Shown: positions 26,311 to 36,657 of the stretch, in pieces
Position numbering within the stretch: the first letter of the stretch is position 1
Layout: each line of letters begins with the position of its first letter
Origin: a bacterium
GTDB taxonomy: Bacteria > Bacillota > Bacilli > Lactobacillales > Streptococcaceae
Length of the DNA: 64,000 nucleotides
Reading direction: 5' to 3'
Assembly (NCBI GenBank): GCA_905221105.1
Contig: CAJNBW010000004.1
Location: forward strand, 87,433-151,432
Program-made: the position numbers and the translations under genes
The notes under the pieces: model-generated
Told to the model about the DNA's origin: nothing
Databases searched by the model: none
Seen by the model: only the letters and a program-made list of their open reading frames with translations

Positions 26311-27689
26311 TTTCTCTCTTTATGGCGTTCATAAGCCTTGAGCTGGCGCTGCAGTTCCTTTTTAATCGCGGGTTCTGGAGCATATTTTTCTTCCCAATCA
26401 TCTGGTTTTAAAATTTTGTGAGTCACTGGATCAAAATGGGCCTTGCCGTCAGGGAAAATTTTTCCCATATTGGCCTGATGGACAATGTCAAAAATACGTT
26501 CTGGGTCCACCCCCATCAAGACAAAACTACCGTAGGTAAAGTAAAGCGTGTCAATCAAGGCATCCACTTGCCCTACCAAATCTTGCTGGGCAGGTGTCTT
26601 CTTGGCTACCTTATCTGCTGCCTTATCAAGGGCCTGATGAAGTTGCGATAGAGCTTGACCAAAATCCTCTTCCGAGGGACTAGCAGCCCGAACAAACTCC
26701 ACCAATTCTTCTATCTTAAAGCCAGCCCTATGGGTTGCACCTTCTAAATCCCAAGCTCGAGGTTCTTCTTGAGTCCGTTCATCCATCATGTGGTGGAAGG
26801 TCTTGACCTTATTGAAATGATAGTCACGGCTGACAAAGACTTTTTCTGAAGCCAAAACACCAAAATGTTCCAGAGCCTTGTGGATTCCGTCTTGTTGATT
26901 GCTGGTCGTGATATGCTTAGCGACTTCCTTAACACTGCTACTACCATTTCCCATAGCGACCGACATACCGACACCCGCCAGCATTTCCAGGTCGTTATCT
27001 GAGTCACCAAAGGCCATGACTTGATTAAGGTCAAAGCCATATTCTTTCCCGACTCGGCGAATGCCTTCCAATTTAGAATTTCCTTGATTGATGACATCCG
27101 CAGCAAAAGGATTGCTACGTGTCAATTTCAAATCTTGAAAATCTGCTGCCGCCTTCTCAGATTCTTCTGGCGTCATTAGCATCAAAACTTGGTAGATAGG
27201 CTGATTCATCAGATGAAGCAGGTCTTCTTCCTTTTGGGGAACAACCTTGCTGACCATACGATTAAAGGAATGACTTACTGTCCGAGTTAAAACAGAGGGA
27301 ACGAAGCGACTGATTCGTTGGGAAAAAGAACCCAGACCAAAGGACATGATTTTGGAACCCAACATGGCATCCTTGGTCCCTAGGGCAATCTCCTTGCCCT
27401 CTTTTTTAGCATAAGTAATTAGCTGGCGCAAATGTAACTTGGAAATTGGACTCGTGAACAAGACTCTGTCTTTAGTAAAGATATACTGGCCATTGTAGGT
27501 TACCGCAAAGTCCAAATCCAAATCGTCCATCAATTCCTTAACAAAAAAAGGTCCTCGTCCTGTCGCTACGCCAACCAGCACCCCTTGTTCTTTGACGATC
27601 TTAATCGCGTCCTTAGTGGATTTCAAAACACTCTTACGATCGTTGACCAAGGTTCCATCGATATCAAAAAAAACAGCTTTGACTTCCAT
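26298..27689 (-). CDS. Cof-type HAD phosphatase fused to a MazG-like domain
   Basis: 463 residues from the ATG at 27689; a start at 27719 has no better site. Residues 1-~275 form a Cof/type IIB HAD hydrolase: DIDGTLV (nucleophile D9, D11), ATGRGP, and GDSDNDLEM near 245. Residues ~290-463 are helical with EELVEF and, further on, DALIDTLYFTYG, a pattern of acidic residues like the metal site of all-alpha NTP pyrophosphatases (MazG/HisE type). The combination suggests hydrolysis of non-canonical nucleotides followed by dephosphorylation, but that is inference. The final residues NTQ and the TGA come from a BOX repeat, so the native C-terminus may have been replaced. Divergent from asparaginase. 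Confidence 0.8.
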   Translation of the reverse strand: MEVKAVFFDIDGTLVNDRKSVLKSTKDAIKIVKEQGVLVGVATGRGPFFVKELMDDLDLDFAVTYNGQYIFTKDRVLFTSPISKLHLRQLITYAKKEGKEIALGTKDAMLGSKIMSFGLGSFSQRISRFVPSVLTRTVSHSFNRMVSKVVPQKEEDLLHLMNQPIYQVLMLMTPEESEKAAADFQDLKLTRSNPFAADVINQGNSKLEGIRRVGKEYGFDLNQVMAFGDSDNDLEMLAGVGMSVAMGNGSSSVKEVAKHITTSNQQDGIHKALEHFGVLASEKVFVSRDYHFNKVKTFHHMMDERTQEEPRAWDLEGATHRAGFKIEELVEFVRAASPSEEDFGQALSQLHQALDKAADKVAKKTPAQQDLVGQVDALIDTLYFTYGSFVLMGVDPERIFDIVHQANMGKIFPDGKAHFDPVTHKILKPDDWEEKYAPEPAIKKELQRQLKAYERHKERNNTQ

Positions 27690-27754
27690 CCTATCCCAAT
27701 CTCCCCTTTTGTGATACAATGATTATACCATATTTCAGAAAGAGTGAGTAAATC

Positions 27755-28717
27755 ATGCCTAAGAAAATCCTTGTTTTACATACAGGTGGAACTATTTCCA
27801 TGCAGGCCGATGCTTCTGGTGCTGTTGTGACCAGTTCAGATAATCCCATGAACCATGTGTCCAATCCACTCGAAGGAATCCAAGTCCACTCCCTAGACTT
27901 TTTTAACCTGCCAAGCCCCCATATCAAGCCCAAGCATATGCTGGCCCTCTACCAAAAAATCAAAGAGGAAGCAGATAACTACGATGGAGTGGTGATCACA
28001 CACGGGACCGATACTTTAGAGGAAACAGCCTATTTCCTTGATACCATGGAAGTTCCCCATATACCTATCGTTCTAACAGGTGCCATGCGCAGCTCCAATG
28101 AACTCGGCAGTGACGGTGTCTATAATTATCTGAGTGCTCTACGAGTAGCTAGCGACGACAGGGCTGCTGACAAAGGAGTTTTGGTCGTTATGAACGATGA
28201 AATCCACGCTGCCAAGTATGTCACCAAAACACATACGACCAACGTCAGCACCTTCCAGACTCCAACACACGGGCCACTTGGTCTCATCATGAAACACGAA
28301 ATCCTCTACTTCAAAACAGCTGAGCCCCGTGTCCGCTTTGACCTCGATCACATACAAGGATTAGTCCCTATCATCTCTGCTTATGCTGGTATGACAGATG
28401 AGCTGATTGATATGCTGGATTTGGAACAATTGGACGGTTTGATTATCCAAGCCTTCGGAGCTGGTAATATTCCCAAAGAAACGGCTCAAAAATTAGAAAG
28501 CCTTCTGCAAAAAGGAATCCCAGTCGCCCTGGTTTCACGATGCTTTAACGGTATCGCAGAACCTGTTTATGCCTACCAAGGTGGGGGCGTGCAGTTGCAA
28601 AAATCTGGCGTCTTCTTTGTTAAAGAACTCAACGCCCAAAAAGCCCGCTTGAAACTCCTTATCGCCCTCAATGCTGGACTAAAAGGACCGGCTTTGAAAG
28701 ACTATATGGAAGGCTAA
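27755..28717 (+). CDS. ansA: L-asparaginase (type I, cytoplasmic)
   Basis: Hydrolyses asparagine to aspartate and ammonia. 320 residues without a signal peptide, hence cytoplasmic. Both catalytic threonine motifs are present: LHTGGTISM (near 12) and THGTDTLEETAYF (near 88). The AMRSSNELGSDG segment typical of the family follows. ATG at 27755; the divergent promoter region with the HAD gene is only 65 bp. Confidence 0.93.
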   Translation: MPKKILVLHTGGTISMQADASGAVVTSSDNPMNHVSNPLEGIQVHSLDFFNLPSPHIKPKHMLALYQKIKEEADNYDGVVITHGTDTLEETAYFLDTMEVPHIPIVLTGAMRSSNELGSDGVYNYLSALRVASDDRAADKGVLVVMNDEIHAAKYVTKTHTTNVSTFQTPTHGPLGLIMKHEILYFKTAEPRVRFDLDHIQGLVPIISAYAGMTDELIDMLDLEQLDGLIIQAFGAGNIPKETAQKLESLLQKGIPVALVSRCFNGIAEPVYAYQGGGVQLQKSGVFFVKELNAQKARLKLLIALNAGLKGPALKDYMEG

Positions 28718-28734
28718 CTCCTTCTCTAGAAAGC

Positions 28735-28770
28735 AAAATCAGGAAATCTTCACGATTCCCTGATTTTTTC
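28735..28770. terminator. Bidirectional terminator between asparaginase and ccpA
   Basis: AAAATCAGG...CCTGATTTTTT with an inner AAATC/GATTC helix. A-rich on one side and T-rich on the other, so it can serve both convergent genes. Confidence 0.85.
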
Positions 28771-29780
28771 TATTTACGTTTTCGTGTTGAACGACGTTCT
28801 GTCAAACCATGAGGTAAGAGAACTTCGCGTTCTTCCAACTCTTCCTTGTGCATAATCTTCGTCAACATACGCATACTGATGGCACCAAGGTCATAAAGAG
28901 GTTGAGCAATCGTTGTCAAGTTTGGACGGGTAAAGCGTGAGATTTGTGAATCATCACTCGTAATGATTTCAAACTCTTCCGGTACTGACACACCGTGGTC
29001 AGCCAAACCATTCAAGACACCTGCTGCCAATTCATCACCTGTTACAACTGCTGCAGTTGCATTTGATGAAATCAAGCGTTCTGCCAAGGCATAGCCATCT
29101 TCATAAGTGTATTTAGACTCAAATACCAAGCCTTCGCTATAAGAAATCCCTGCTTTTTTCAAGGCTTCCTTGTAGCCAACCAAACGAACCTTACCATTGA
29201 TATCATCCACTAGTGGACCGCTAACAAAAGCAATGCGTTCGTTTTCTTTAGCAAGGTAGGTCACTGCGTCAATCGTAGCTTGTTTGTAGTCAATATTAAC
29301 ACTTGGAAGTTGGTGTTCTACATCTACTGTTCCCGCAAGAACAACTGGTGTTCGAGAACGAGAAAACTCTGAACGAATTTTTTCAGTCAAGTGGTAACCC
29401 ATAAAGATGATACCATCCACTTGCTTAGAAAATAGTGTATTGACAACTGAAACTTCCTTGTCATCATCCTCATCACTATTAGCAAGGACGATATTATACT
29501 TGTACATCTCAGCGATATCATCAATCCCTTTGGCGAGCGTTGAGAAATAACCATTAGTAATATTTGGAATCACAACACCGACAGTGGTTGTCTTTTTACT
29601 TGCAAGACCACGCGCCACGGCATTTGGACGGTAATCCAAACGATCAATTACCTCAAGCACTTTTTTACGAGTATTCTCTTTTACATTCTTATTGCCATTG
29701 ACTACACGGCTAACCGTCGCCATTGAAACTCCTGCTTCACGGGCGACATCATAAATCGTTACTGTATCGTCTGTATTCAT
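28770..29780 (-). CDS. ccpA: Catabolite control protein A
   Basis: LacI/GalR-family master regulator of carbon catabolite repression; binds cre sites with HPr-Ser-P. 336 residues. N-terminal LacI helix-turn-helix (TIYDVAREAGVSMATVSRVV, about 8-27) and hinge helix (RPNAVARGLASK), then the periplasmic-binding-like core. ATG at 29780. A near-consensus cre (29878-29891) about 100 bp upstream suggests autoregulation. Other cre-like sites in this window precede pflA, usp and manLMN. Confidence 0.97.
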   Translation of the reverse strand: MNTDDTVTIYDVAREAGVSMATVSRVVNGNKNVKENTRKKVLEVIDRLDYRPNAVARGLASKKTTTVGVVIPNITNGYFSTLAKGIDDIAEMYKYNIVLANSDEDDDKEVSVVNTLFSKQVDGIIFMGYHLTEKIRSEFSRSRTPVVLAGTVDVEHQLPSVNIDYKQATIDAVTYLAKENERIAFVSGPLVDDINGKVRLVGYKEALKKAGISYSEGLVFESKYTYEDGYALAERLISSNATAAVVTGDELAAGVLNGLADHGVSVPEEFEIITSDDSQISRFTRPNLTTIAQPLYDLGAISMRMLTKIMHKEELEEREVLLPHGLTERRSTRKRK

Positions 29781-29877
29781 TCCATTTCCTTTCTATATCA
29801 TACCTCACGAGACTCTAAAAAGAGACGGTATGAAAATTTCGTTTTCATGTTTCTACTTATTCCATTCTATCACTATT

Positions 29878-29891
29878 TGTAAACACTTTCA
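29878..29891. promoter_or_regulatory. cre site upstream of ccpA
   Basis: TGTAAACACTTTCA matches TGWNANCGNTNWCA except at one central position (A for G). Confidence 0.6.
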
Positions 29892-30014
29892 AGCTTTTTT
29901 TGAAGATTATTTGAAAAAATTTCATAGGAAGCTATGTTTATGAAGAAAAAATCACCTTTTCTTGATTTTTAATCCTATTTGCTGTATGATAAGGGAAAGA
30001 AAGGGGGTAGAAAT

Positions 30015-30332
30015 ATGGCTTTTACCAATACCCACATGCGGTCGGCTAGTTTTGGCATTGTTACTAGCTTGCCTGATGACGTCATTGACTCTTTTTGGTA
30101 TATCATCGACCATTTCTTAAAAAATGTCTTTGAATTGGAAGAAGAACTTGAGTTTCAATTGCTCAATAACCAAGGAAAAATTACCTTCCACTTTTCAAGT
30201 CAACATCTCCCTACAGCCATTGATTTTGACTTTAACCATCCTTTCGACCCTCTTTATCCCCCGAGAGTTCTGGTTTTAGACATAGACGGTAGAGAGACTA
30301 TCCTCCTCCCAGAAGAAAATGACCTATTTTAA
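30015..30332 (+). CDS. DUF960-like protein of unknown function
   Basis: 105 residues from the ATG at 30015, which has AAGGGGGT upstream; an in-frame start at 29979 is less likely. The N-terminus (SFGIVTSLPDDVIDSFWYIIDHFLK) and the acidic, aromatic C-terminal half resemble DUF960 proteins of cocci. No catalytic motif or membrane segment. Convergent with folBK. As I recall, it also sits beside the folate operon in pneumococcus, so it marks the edge of the block discussed as rearranged. Confidence 0.7.
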   Translation: MAFTNTHMRSASFGIVTSLPDDVIDSFWYIIDHFLKNVFELEEELEFQLLNNQGKITFHFSSQHLPTAIDFDFNHPFDPLYPPRVLVLDIDGRETILLPEENDLF

Positions 30333-30375
30333 AAACTCTAGCCTTCAGTTACAAGCGACTGAAAACTAGAGTTTT
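30332..30375. terminator. Bidirectional terminator between the DUF960 gene and folBK
   Basis: 10-bp outer stem AAAACTCTAG/CTAGAGTTTT with an inner TTCAGT/ACTGAA helix; T tail on the plus side and A run on the other. Confidence 0.85.
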
Positions 30376-30376
30376 T

Positions 30377-31189
30377 CTATTTTTTCAAAGCATCATACAA
30401 GTTACGGATAGGTTGCTTTAATGTCGGATGGATAAAATGAGGCGCAATTTCTTGTAGAGACTCAAGAACAAACAGGCGTTCTGCTATATAAGGATGAGGC
30501 AAGATAAGCTCGTCTGTATAAATGACCTGGTCCTCCACAAAGAGTAAGTCCAAATCAATCAACCGAGGTCCCCAATGCACTTCTCTCACCCGTCCCATCT
30601 CTGACTCGATGGCTAACAAGGTTTCTAACAAGACTGGTGCTGGTAGCCAGGTTTCCACCTCGATCACTTGATTGGCAAAACTATCCTGCTCCACTCCACC
30701 CCAAGGCTCCGTCGCTAAGACACTGGACTCTTTGAGAATACGGATGCCACGAGCTCGCAGTTTGTCAATGGCTTGCTCCAAGTTCGCTTGCTTGTCCCCC
30801 ATATTGCTTCCTAGAGCGATAAAGGCCCGTTGCTTGCGACGATGAATGGTCACTGAGCAAGTATCCAACGGCAAATGGACTGGCGCCCAAGGCTTTTTCA
30901 GTTCCAACTCAATCTCTTGGACAAGAGGATAGGCCTCAAAAGTACGTTCTAGCAATTTATAGGCTACCGTTTCAATCAAGTCCTCACTCGTTTCCTGAAA
31001 CCAAGTCGTCCACTGCTGACACAATTCTCCATAATGGACAGAGGACGTTAAATCCAAGTCTGTCGCTGCCTTGGTCATATCATAGGAAAGGATTGCTGAA
31101 ACGACAAACTTTTGCCCCAATTCCTTTTCACTAGGAAAAAGACCATGATAGGCAAAAATTTCCAAATCTTTAATCTGCAGTTGATCCAT
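30377..31189 (-). CDS. sulD: Bifunctional dihydroneopterin aldolase / HPPK (FolB-FolK)
   Basis: 270 residues. Residues 1-~118 are dihydroneopterin aldolase ([22 protein letters not shown]14, E22 region); residues ~122-270 are 6-hydroxymethyl-7,8-dihydropterin pyrophosphokinase ([13 protein letters not shown] and the [11 protein letters not shown] metal loop). It provides two consecutive steps of folate synthesis, making the pterin pyrophosphate used by FolP. Last gene of the folP-folC-folE-folBK set but separated from folE by an intrinsic terminator, so its level may be reduced. The fusion is normal for pneumococcus-type streptococci. Confidence 0.95.
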   Translation of the reverse strand: MDQLQIKDLEIFAYHGLFPSEKELGQKFVVSAILSYDMTKAATDLDLTSSVHYGELCQQWTTWFQETSEDLIETVAYKLLERTFEAYPLVQEIELELKKPWAPVHLPLDTCSVTIHRRKQRAFIALGSNMGDKQANLEQAIDKLRARGIRILKESSVLATEPWGGVEQDSFANQVIEVETWLPAPVLLETLLAIESEMGRVREVHWGPRLIDLDLLFVEDQVIYTDELILPHPYIAERLFVLESLQEIAPHFIHPTLKQPIRNLYDALKK

Positions 31190-31204
31190 AATGATTCCTT
31201 TCTA

Positions 31205-31229
31205 GAAAAATCCGCTTGAAGCGGATTCT
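31205..31229 (-). terminator. Terminator-like hairpin between folE and folBK
   Basis: 9-bp stem AATCCGCTT/AAGCGGATT with a one-base loop or shorter effective stem, followed by TTTTTC on the minus strand. It sits inside the folate gene cluster. Confidence 0.75.
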
Positions 31230-31231
31230 TT

Positions 31232-31786
31232 TTATAGCCCCATTAAACGATAAGCCTGATCTCGGAGGTCCTTATCTGTTTCAAATAGACCACGAGCTAC
31301 TGTCGTCAAGGTTGCAGTGCCTGGTTTTCTGACACCACGCATGCTCATACACATATGTTCCGCTTCAATGACAACAAAGGCTCCTTTAGCACCCAGATAC
31401 TCCATCAAGGCATCTGCCACTTCGATATTCAAACGTTCTTGAATTTGTGGTTTTTTCGAATAAACTTCAACCGTACGGGCTAGCTTAGACAAACCTGCCA
31501 CACGACCATCTGGAATGTAGGCAATATGTGCTCTCCCATAAAATGGTAGAAAGTGGTGTTCACACATAGTATGGAAAAAGATGTCCTTTTCTACCACCAT
31601 ATTATCATCAATAATCTCAAAGGATTTTGACAAATGTTCCTCCGCTGTTTGACCAAGACCTGAAAAAATCTCTTGGTACATACGAGCCACACGAGCAGGT
31701 GTTTCCTGCAAGCCCTCGCGGTCAGTGTCCTCTCCGACAGCCTCGATAATCATTTTTACAGCTGCTTCAATCTTTTGTGTATCCAT
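31232..31786 (-). CDS. folE: GTP cyclohydrolase I
   Basis: First committed step of folate synthesis: GTP to dihydroneopterin triphosphate. 184 residues. The zinc ligands are visible in CEHHFLPF and in [10 protein letters not shown]. The start (ATG 31786) overlaps folC by 20 bp, implying translational coupling. Confidence 0.97.
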   Translation of the reverse strand: MDTQKIEAAVKMIIEAVGEDTDREGLQETPARVARMYQEIFSGLGQTAEEHLSKSFEIIDDNMVVEKDIFFHTMCEHHFLPFYGRAHIAYIPDGRVAGLSKLARTVEVYSKKPQIQERLNIEVADALMEYLGAKGAFVVIEAEHMCMSMRGVRKPGTATLTTVARGLFETDKDLRDQAYRLMGL

Positions 31787-33089
31787 TTTCGTTTTTCCTC
31801 TCCATCAGATAGGCTCTCACTTGGCTCAAGAAATACAAGGAACCTGTGACAATCCTAACTGTTTTTTTCTCTTCTTTTTTATCTGTCAATTTCTGCTCTA
31901 GAAAATCCTGCCAACTTTGGAAGCTGAGATTTCTAGACTTAGCTGCCTCTTTCAGCACGCTTTCATCAGTCGCCCGACTATCGTCAAAATGTGTCAGGGT
32001 AAGATCGGTATCTGGCATGGTCCCCAGCAAGTCCAACATATCCTCCAAGGCCTTGGTTTTGATACAAGTAAAGAGGATTTCCTTATGATAATCCGCAAAG
32101 CGTTCTTGCAAGGTTGCTACTAAAGCCTTAATGGCATGAGGATTGTGGGCCCCATCCAAAATCATCAAGGGTTCTCTAGACACAACTTCCAAGCGCCCCG
32201 GCCAACTTGTTTCTTCCAAGGCCTGAGCAAGCAAGTCATTACTTGCTAGTTCTCGACCATCCTCTTGACAAAATGTATCAAGTAAAGCTATAGCCATCCC
32301 AGCATTCTCTATCTGGTGCAAACCAAGTAGGCCAGTCTGGAAGTGACCTTGTCTGAGAGAGCTAGTATAATTAAAGACTTCCCCTGTCACCACACTCTTT
32401 TGATGATCAACCTGATAATCTACCCCGTAGGCAAGTCTCGGCGCATCTTTCCCTTCCGCAATGCGGTCAATCACAGCCAAAGCTTCTGGAAAAATGCGAC
32501 CTGTCACCAAGGGAATACCTTGTTTGATAATACCAGCTTTCTGCTCTGCTATGGCTTCCAAGGTGTCCCCAAGTAGGGCTACATGGTCCAGTCCAATGGT
32601 TGTGATGCCTGTTAAAACCGGCTGGCAAACATTGGTACTATCCAAGAGTCCACCCATGCCCACCTCCATAATGGCCACATCTACTTGCTCTGTGGCAAAG
32701 TAGTCATAGGCCAGAGCTGTGATAATCTCAAACTCGGTTGTGCCCTGTAAATTGGCAGCCGATTCCCCCTCAAGCAAAGTCTGATAGTCTGCCATGAGGG
32801 ATTCTAGCCTCGCTTCTGGGATAGATTCCCCATTGATGCTAATCTGGTCTGTATAATGAATGAGATAGGGCGAGCTGAACACGCCAACTCTCAGCCCTAG
32901 CTTTTCCAGCATATTTTTCAAAAAAGCAATGGTCGAACCCTTGCCATTGGTCCCTCCGATATGGATGACCTTGAGTTTGAGATGGGGATTGCCACGCAAA
33001 GCTAACAGTTCCACCATTCGTTCCAAGCCAAAATGCGGTTGGTCCGTCCGGTAGTTGGCAATCCACTGATTGTTTTCAATTTCTTTCAT
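31767..33089 (-). CDS. folC: Folylpolyglutamate / dihydrofolate synthase
   Basis: Adds glutamate to dihydropteroate and folates with ATP. 440 residues, Mur-ligase fold: P-loop [11 protein letters not shown] (about 43-53), [12 protein letters not shown], and the C-terminal LDGAHNPHA motif. Lies one base after folP and overlaps folE. Confidence 0.95.
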   Translation of the reverse strand: MKEIENNQWIANYRTDQPHFGLERMVELLALRGNPHLKLKVIHIGGTNGKGSTIAFLKNMLEKLGLRVGVFSSPYLIHYTDQISINGESIPEARLESLMADYQTLLEGESAANLQGTTEFEIITALAYDYFATEQVDVAIMEVGMGGLLDSTNVCQPVLTGITTIGLDHVALLGDTLEAIAEQKAGIIKQGIPLVTGRIFPEALAVIDRIAEGKDAPRLAYGVDYQVDHQKSVVTGEVFNYTSSLRQGHFQTGLLGLHQIENAGMAIALLDTFCQEDGRELASNDLLAQALEETSWPGRLEVVSREPLMILDGAHNPHAIKALVATLQERFADYHKEILFTCIKTKALEDMLDLLGTMPDTDLTLTHFDDSRATDESVLKEAAKSRNLSFQSWQDFLEQKLTDKKEEKKTVRIVTGSLYFLSQVRAYLMERKNENGYTKD

Positions 33090-33090
33090 C

Positions 33091-34080
<990 letters not shown>

Positions 34081-34237
34081 CTATTTTACCATAAAAAAGA
34101 AAAAGATGGATACGATTGCATTCATCTTTTTCACAGTTGAAGGAGGCAATTTCTCCCTCAAGAAAAATTGCTTCCATTTAGCAGAACCATTTCTCCCATT
34201 TTTAAAATATTGCCCTCAACTTTTAAAGTAGAGAACC

Positions 34238-34945
34238 TTAAATAGGCACACCAAAGCTTCTACTAACAATAATCATAAGTGCAAACAAGCAAAAGACTAC
34301 TCCGTTAACAATCATATGAAGTAAGATAGACATTTCTAAACGTTGGGTTTTATAGACAGTCCACGTTAAAACCGATGACATGCCACCATAGATTAAAAGA
34401 GAAGGCAGATTTGTTGGTAGATGCAGCAAAGCAAATACAATTGCACCTATTATGTATCCCAAATTTTCATTTCCTCTAAAAATCTTTTTAGGAATTATAC
34501 CTCGACATAAAATCTCCTCACAAATAGGAGCTATTAGAACCAGTAAGAAAAAACTGGAAATTAAGGAACTATTCTGGATCAAATCATTAATATTTGATTG
34601 ATTGCTGGTTGTTGTTTCATTCATCAAATGCAGTAAGACCACACCAAGAATATTAAAGGCAAGAATCACTAGATAGCTTAAGGCCAATCTAGCCAAATCC
34701 TTAGCCTTGAAAAACGATAAACCAAAACTAGCCAACTGTGTTTTCCTAGCACCTATTATAAATACAGTTAAAACCACAAGAGATAAGGTCCCTACTAATA
34801 GTCCCGTTTGAAGCAGTGGAAATTTTCTGCTAGTTAGAAAAGTTGCTAGGGCTAAAGGAAACTGAGAAAACAAAAGCCCTACTAGAAAGATTATTAACCA
34901 CTTCCCCCAGTTTAATACTTCACCCCAAATATTCTTTTTTATCAT
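34238..34945 (-). CDS. CPBP-family intramembrane metalloprotease
   Basis: 235 residues from the ATG at 34945 (AGGAG eight bases ahead); a TTG one codon upstream is not needed. About seven membrane helices. The three CPBP motifs are present: CEEILCRG (EExxxR), FALLHLP, and LLHMIVNG (HxxxN). Such proteins process prenylated or bacteriocin-related peptides, and some give self-immunity to bacteriocins; no bacteriocin gene is adjacent, so the substrate is unknown. AT-richer than its neighbours. Confidence 0.85.
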   Translation of the reverse strand: MIKKNIWGEVLNWGKWLIIFLVGLLFSQFPLALATFLTSRKFPLLQTGLLVGTLSLVVLTVFIIGARKTQLASFGLSFFKAKDLARLALSYLVILAFNILGVVLLHLMNETTTSNQSNINDLIQNSSLISSFFLLVLIAPICEEILCRGIIPKKIFRGNENLGYIIGAIVFALLHLPTNLPSLLIYGGMSSVLTWTVYKTQRLEMSILLHMIVNGVVFCLFALMIIVSRSFGVPI

Positions 34946-35012
34946 CAATCATACTCCTACCATTCAATCAAAATCACCTACCTAGTTTGAAGCAATTTTC
35001 AAGTAACTATAA

Positions 35013-35040
35013 TATAAAAAGGGGAGAACCCCTTTTTATA
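35013..35040 (-). terminator. Terminator of the purine permease gene
   Basis: Perfect palindrome TATAAAAAGGGG-AGAA-CCCCTTTTTATA just after the stop codon at 35050. Confidence 0.92.
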
Positions 35041-35049
35041 TTATAGCAT

Positions 35050-36468
35050 TTATAAGGCCATGCTGATGTAGTTAAGGATAAACAAGGCATCCAAAATCCA
35101 AATCATGACATGAACATCTTTAGCTTGACCTTTGACAAGCTTAGTCAAAGTGTAAGTCAAGAAACCAACTGCAATCCCTTGAGTAATAGAGTAGCTGAAT
35201 CCCATAAAGATAGATGTGAAGAAGGCAGGAACCGCTTCAGACATATCATCCCAATGGATATTTTTCAAGCTAGCCAACATCATAATCCCAACGATAATCA
35301 AGATTGGAGCTGTAGCGGCTGTTGGTACGATCGCTAGAAGTGGGCTAAAGAAGCTTGAAATCGCAAAACAGATTGCTACAACCAAGGCTGTCAAACCAGT
35401 ACGTCCACCTGCACCGATACCAGCAGCAGACTCAACATAAGTCGTTACGTTTGAAGTACCTGCGATGGCACCAATTGAAGTACCAATCAAGTCAGAGTAA
35501 AGAGCCTTGTCCAACTTAGCTGATTGATGATTTTCACCATTTGTAGCTACGATACCGACTTTTTCACCTGTACCAATCAAGGTACCAATCGTGTCAAAAA
35601 TATCTGTCAATGAGAAGGCAAGAATGGCCATCAGAGTTTCAGGCAAGCGAGCTGTATCTGAAATCAAAGCTCCCAAACCTTCTGAACCAAGAGCTGCACC
35701 AAAGACTATCTTCAAGTCTTCAAAGGCTGCACCAACATGGTTATTAGCAAAATCGATACTAGACAAATCTACCAAACCAACTGCAATAGCAAGAACAGTT
35801 GTTGTCAAGATAGAGAGGATAATTCCTCCTTTAATCCCTTTAATGACAAAGAAGATCGTAATGGCAAGTCCTGCAAGAGCCACCAAAACAGCTGGATTAT
35901 TAAAGCTGACCAATCCTGGAACTGCTGAAGCATTTGCTGTAATCGCTGCTTGAGCTTTATCAGCCCCTTCTCCTGCAACCGTATAGTTCCCTGGATCAAT
36001 AGAGAATTTCAAAAGTCCAGCATTCTTAATTCCCACGTAGGCAAGAAAGACACCGATACCAGCTGAAATAGCCGAACGAAGGGCATTCGGAATCGATTCA
36101 ATGATCATTTTACGAACATTTGTCAAGGTAATAATCAATGAGATAATTCCACAGATGAAGACCATAGCCAAGGCTTCTTGCCATGAATAACCAAGTCCAA
36201 ATACGACTGTAAAGGTAAAGAAGGCATTGAGTCCCATACCTGGCGCTTGAGCGTATGGCAGGTTAGCATAGAAGGCCATCATCAAGGTACCAGCAACTGC
36301 ACCGATAATCGTTGCAAGGAAGACACCCTGAGCAGGCATTCCTGTTTGCGAAAGAATTTGTGGGTTTACAAAGAGAATATAGCTCATTGCAAAGAAAGTT
36401 GTTAAACCAGCGAGAACCTCTGTACGAACGTCTGTACCGTTCTCTTTTAGTTTAAATAATTTGTCCAT
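35050..36468 (-). CDS. Guanine/hypoxanthine permease (NCS2, AzgA/PbuG type)
   Basis: 472 residues from the ATG at 36468 with AAAAGGAG upstream. About 12-14 membrane helices. The N-terminal NGTDVRTEVLAGLTTFFAMSYILFVNP and the GMGLNAFFT and FDTIGTL motifs are typical of the AzgA subgroup that imports hypoxanthine, guanine and adenine, rather than the xanthine/uracil UraA subgroup. A PurBox-like site lies in its leader, tying it to the PurR encoded at 3179-4006. Confidence 0.9.
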   Translation of the reverse strand: MDKLFKLKENGTDVRTEVLAGLTTFFAMSYILFVNPQILSQTGMPAQGVFLATIIGAVAGTLMMAFYANLPYAQAPGMGLNAFFTFTVVFGLGYSWQEALAMVFICGIISLIITLTNVRKMIIESIPNALRSAISAGIGVFLAYVGIKNAGLLKFSIDPGNYTVAGEGADKAQAAITANASAVPGLVSFNNPAVLVALAGLAITIFFVIKGIKGGIILSILTTTVLAIAVGLVDLSSIDFANNHVGAAFEDLKIVFGAALGSEGLGALISDTARLPETLMAILAFSLTDIFDTIGTLIGTGEKVGIVATNGENHQSAKLDKALYSDLIGTSIGAIAGTSNVTTYVESAAGIGAGGRTGLTALVVAICFAISSFFSPLLAIVPTAATAPILIIVGIMMLASLKNIHWDDMSEAVPAFFTSIFMGFSYSITQGIAVGFLTYTLTKLVKGQAKDVHVMIWILDALFILNYISMAL

Positions 36469-36490
36469 TATCAATCTCCTTTTAATTTTT

Positions 36491-36534
36491 ACGAACAATA
36501 ATAGAATTATATCATTTATCATTCACTTTTTCAA
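36491..36534 (-). promoter_or_regulatory. Purine permease promoter with PurBox-like site
   Basis: Minus strand TTGAAA (36529-36534), 17-nt spacer, TATAAT (36506-36511). Just downstream of the expected start, TTTTACGAACAAT read on the plus strand (CGAAC core 36492-36496) resembles the PurBox AWWWCCGAACWWT. Confidence 0.6.
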
Positions 36535-36657
36535 TATCTTTGTTTGATTTATTTAAGAATTTGATGAAATTTTATTTTTGGTTTCGAATCTGCTTTTCTG
36601 CCTGCTTTCTGTTATAATAGTAGACATCTTATCTGAAAAGACACTAGAAAGGTCCCT

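Noticed and set aside
34974..35010. Very short BOX-like remnant (TCAATCAAAATCA ... AGTTTGAAGCAATTTTCAAG)
   Set aside because: It resembles the two ends of BOX joined together, but the match is too short and diverged to call.
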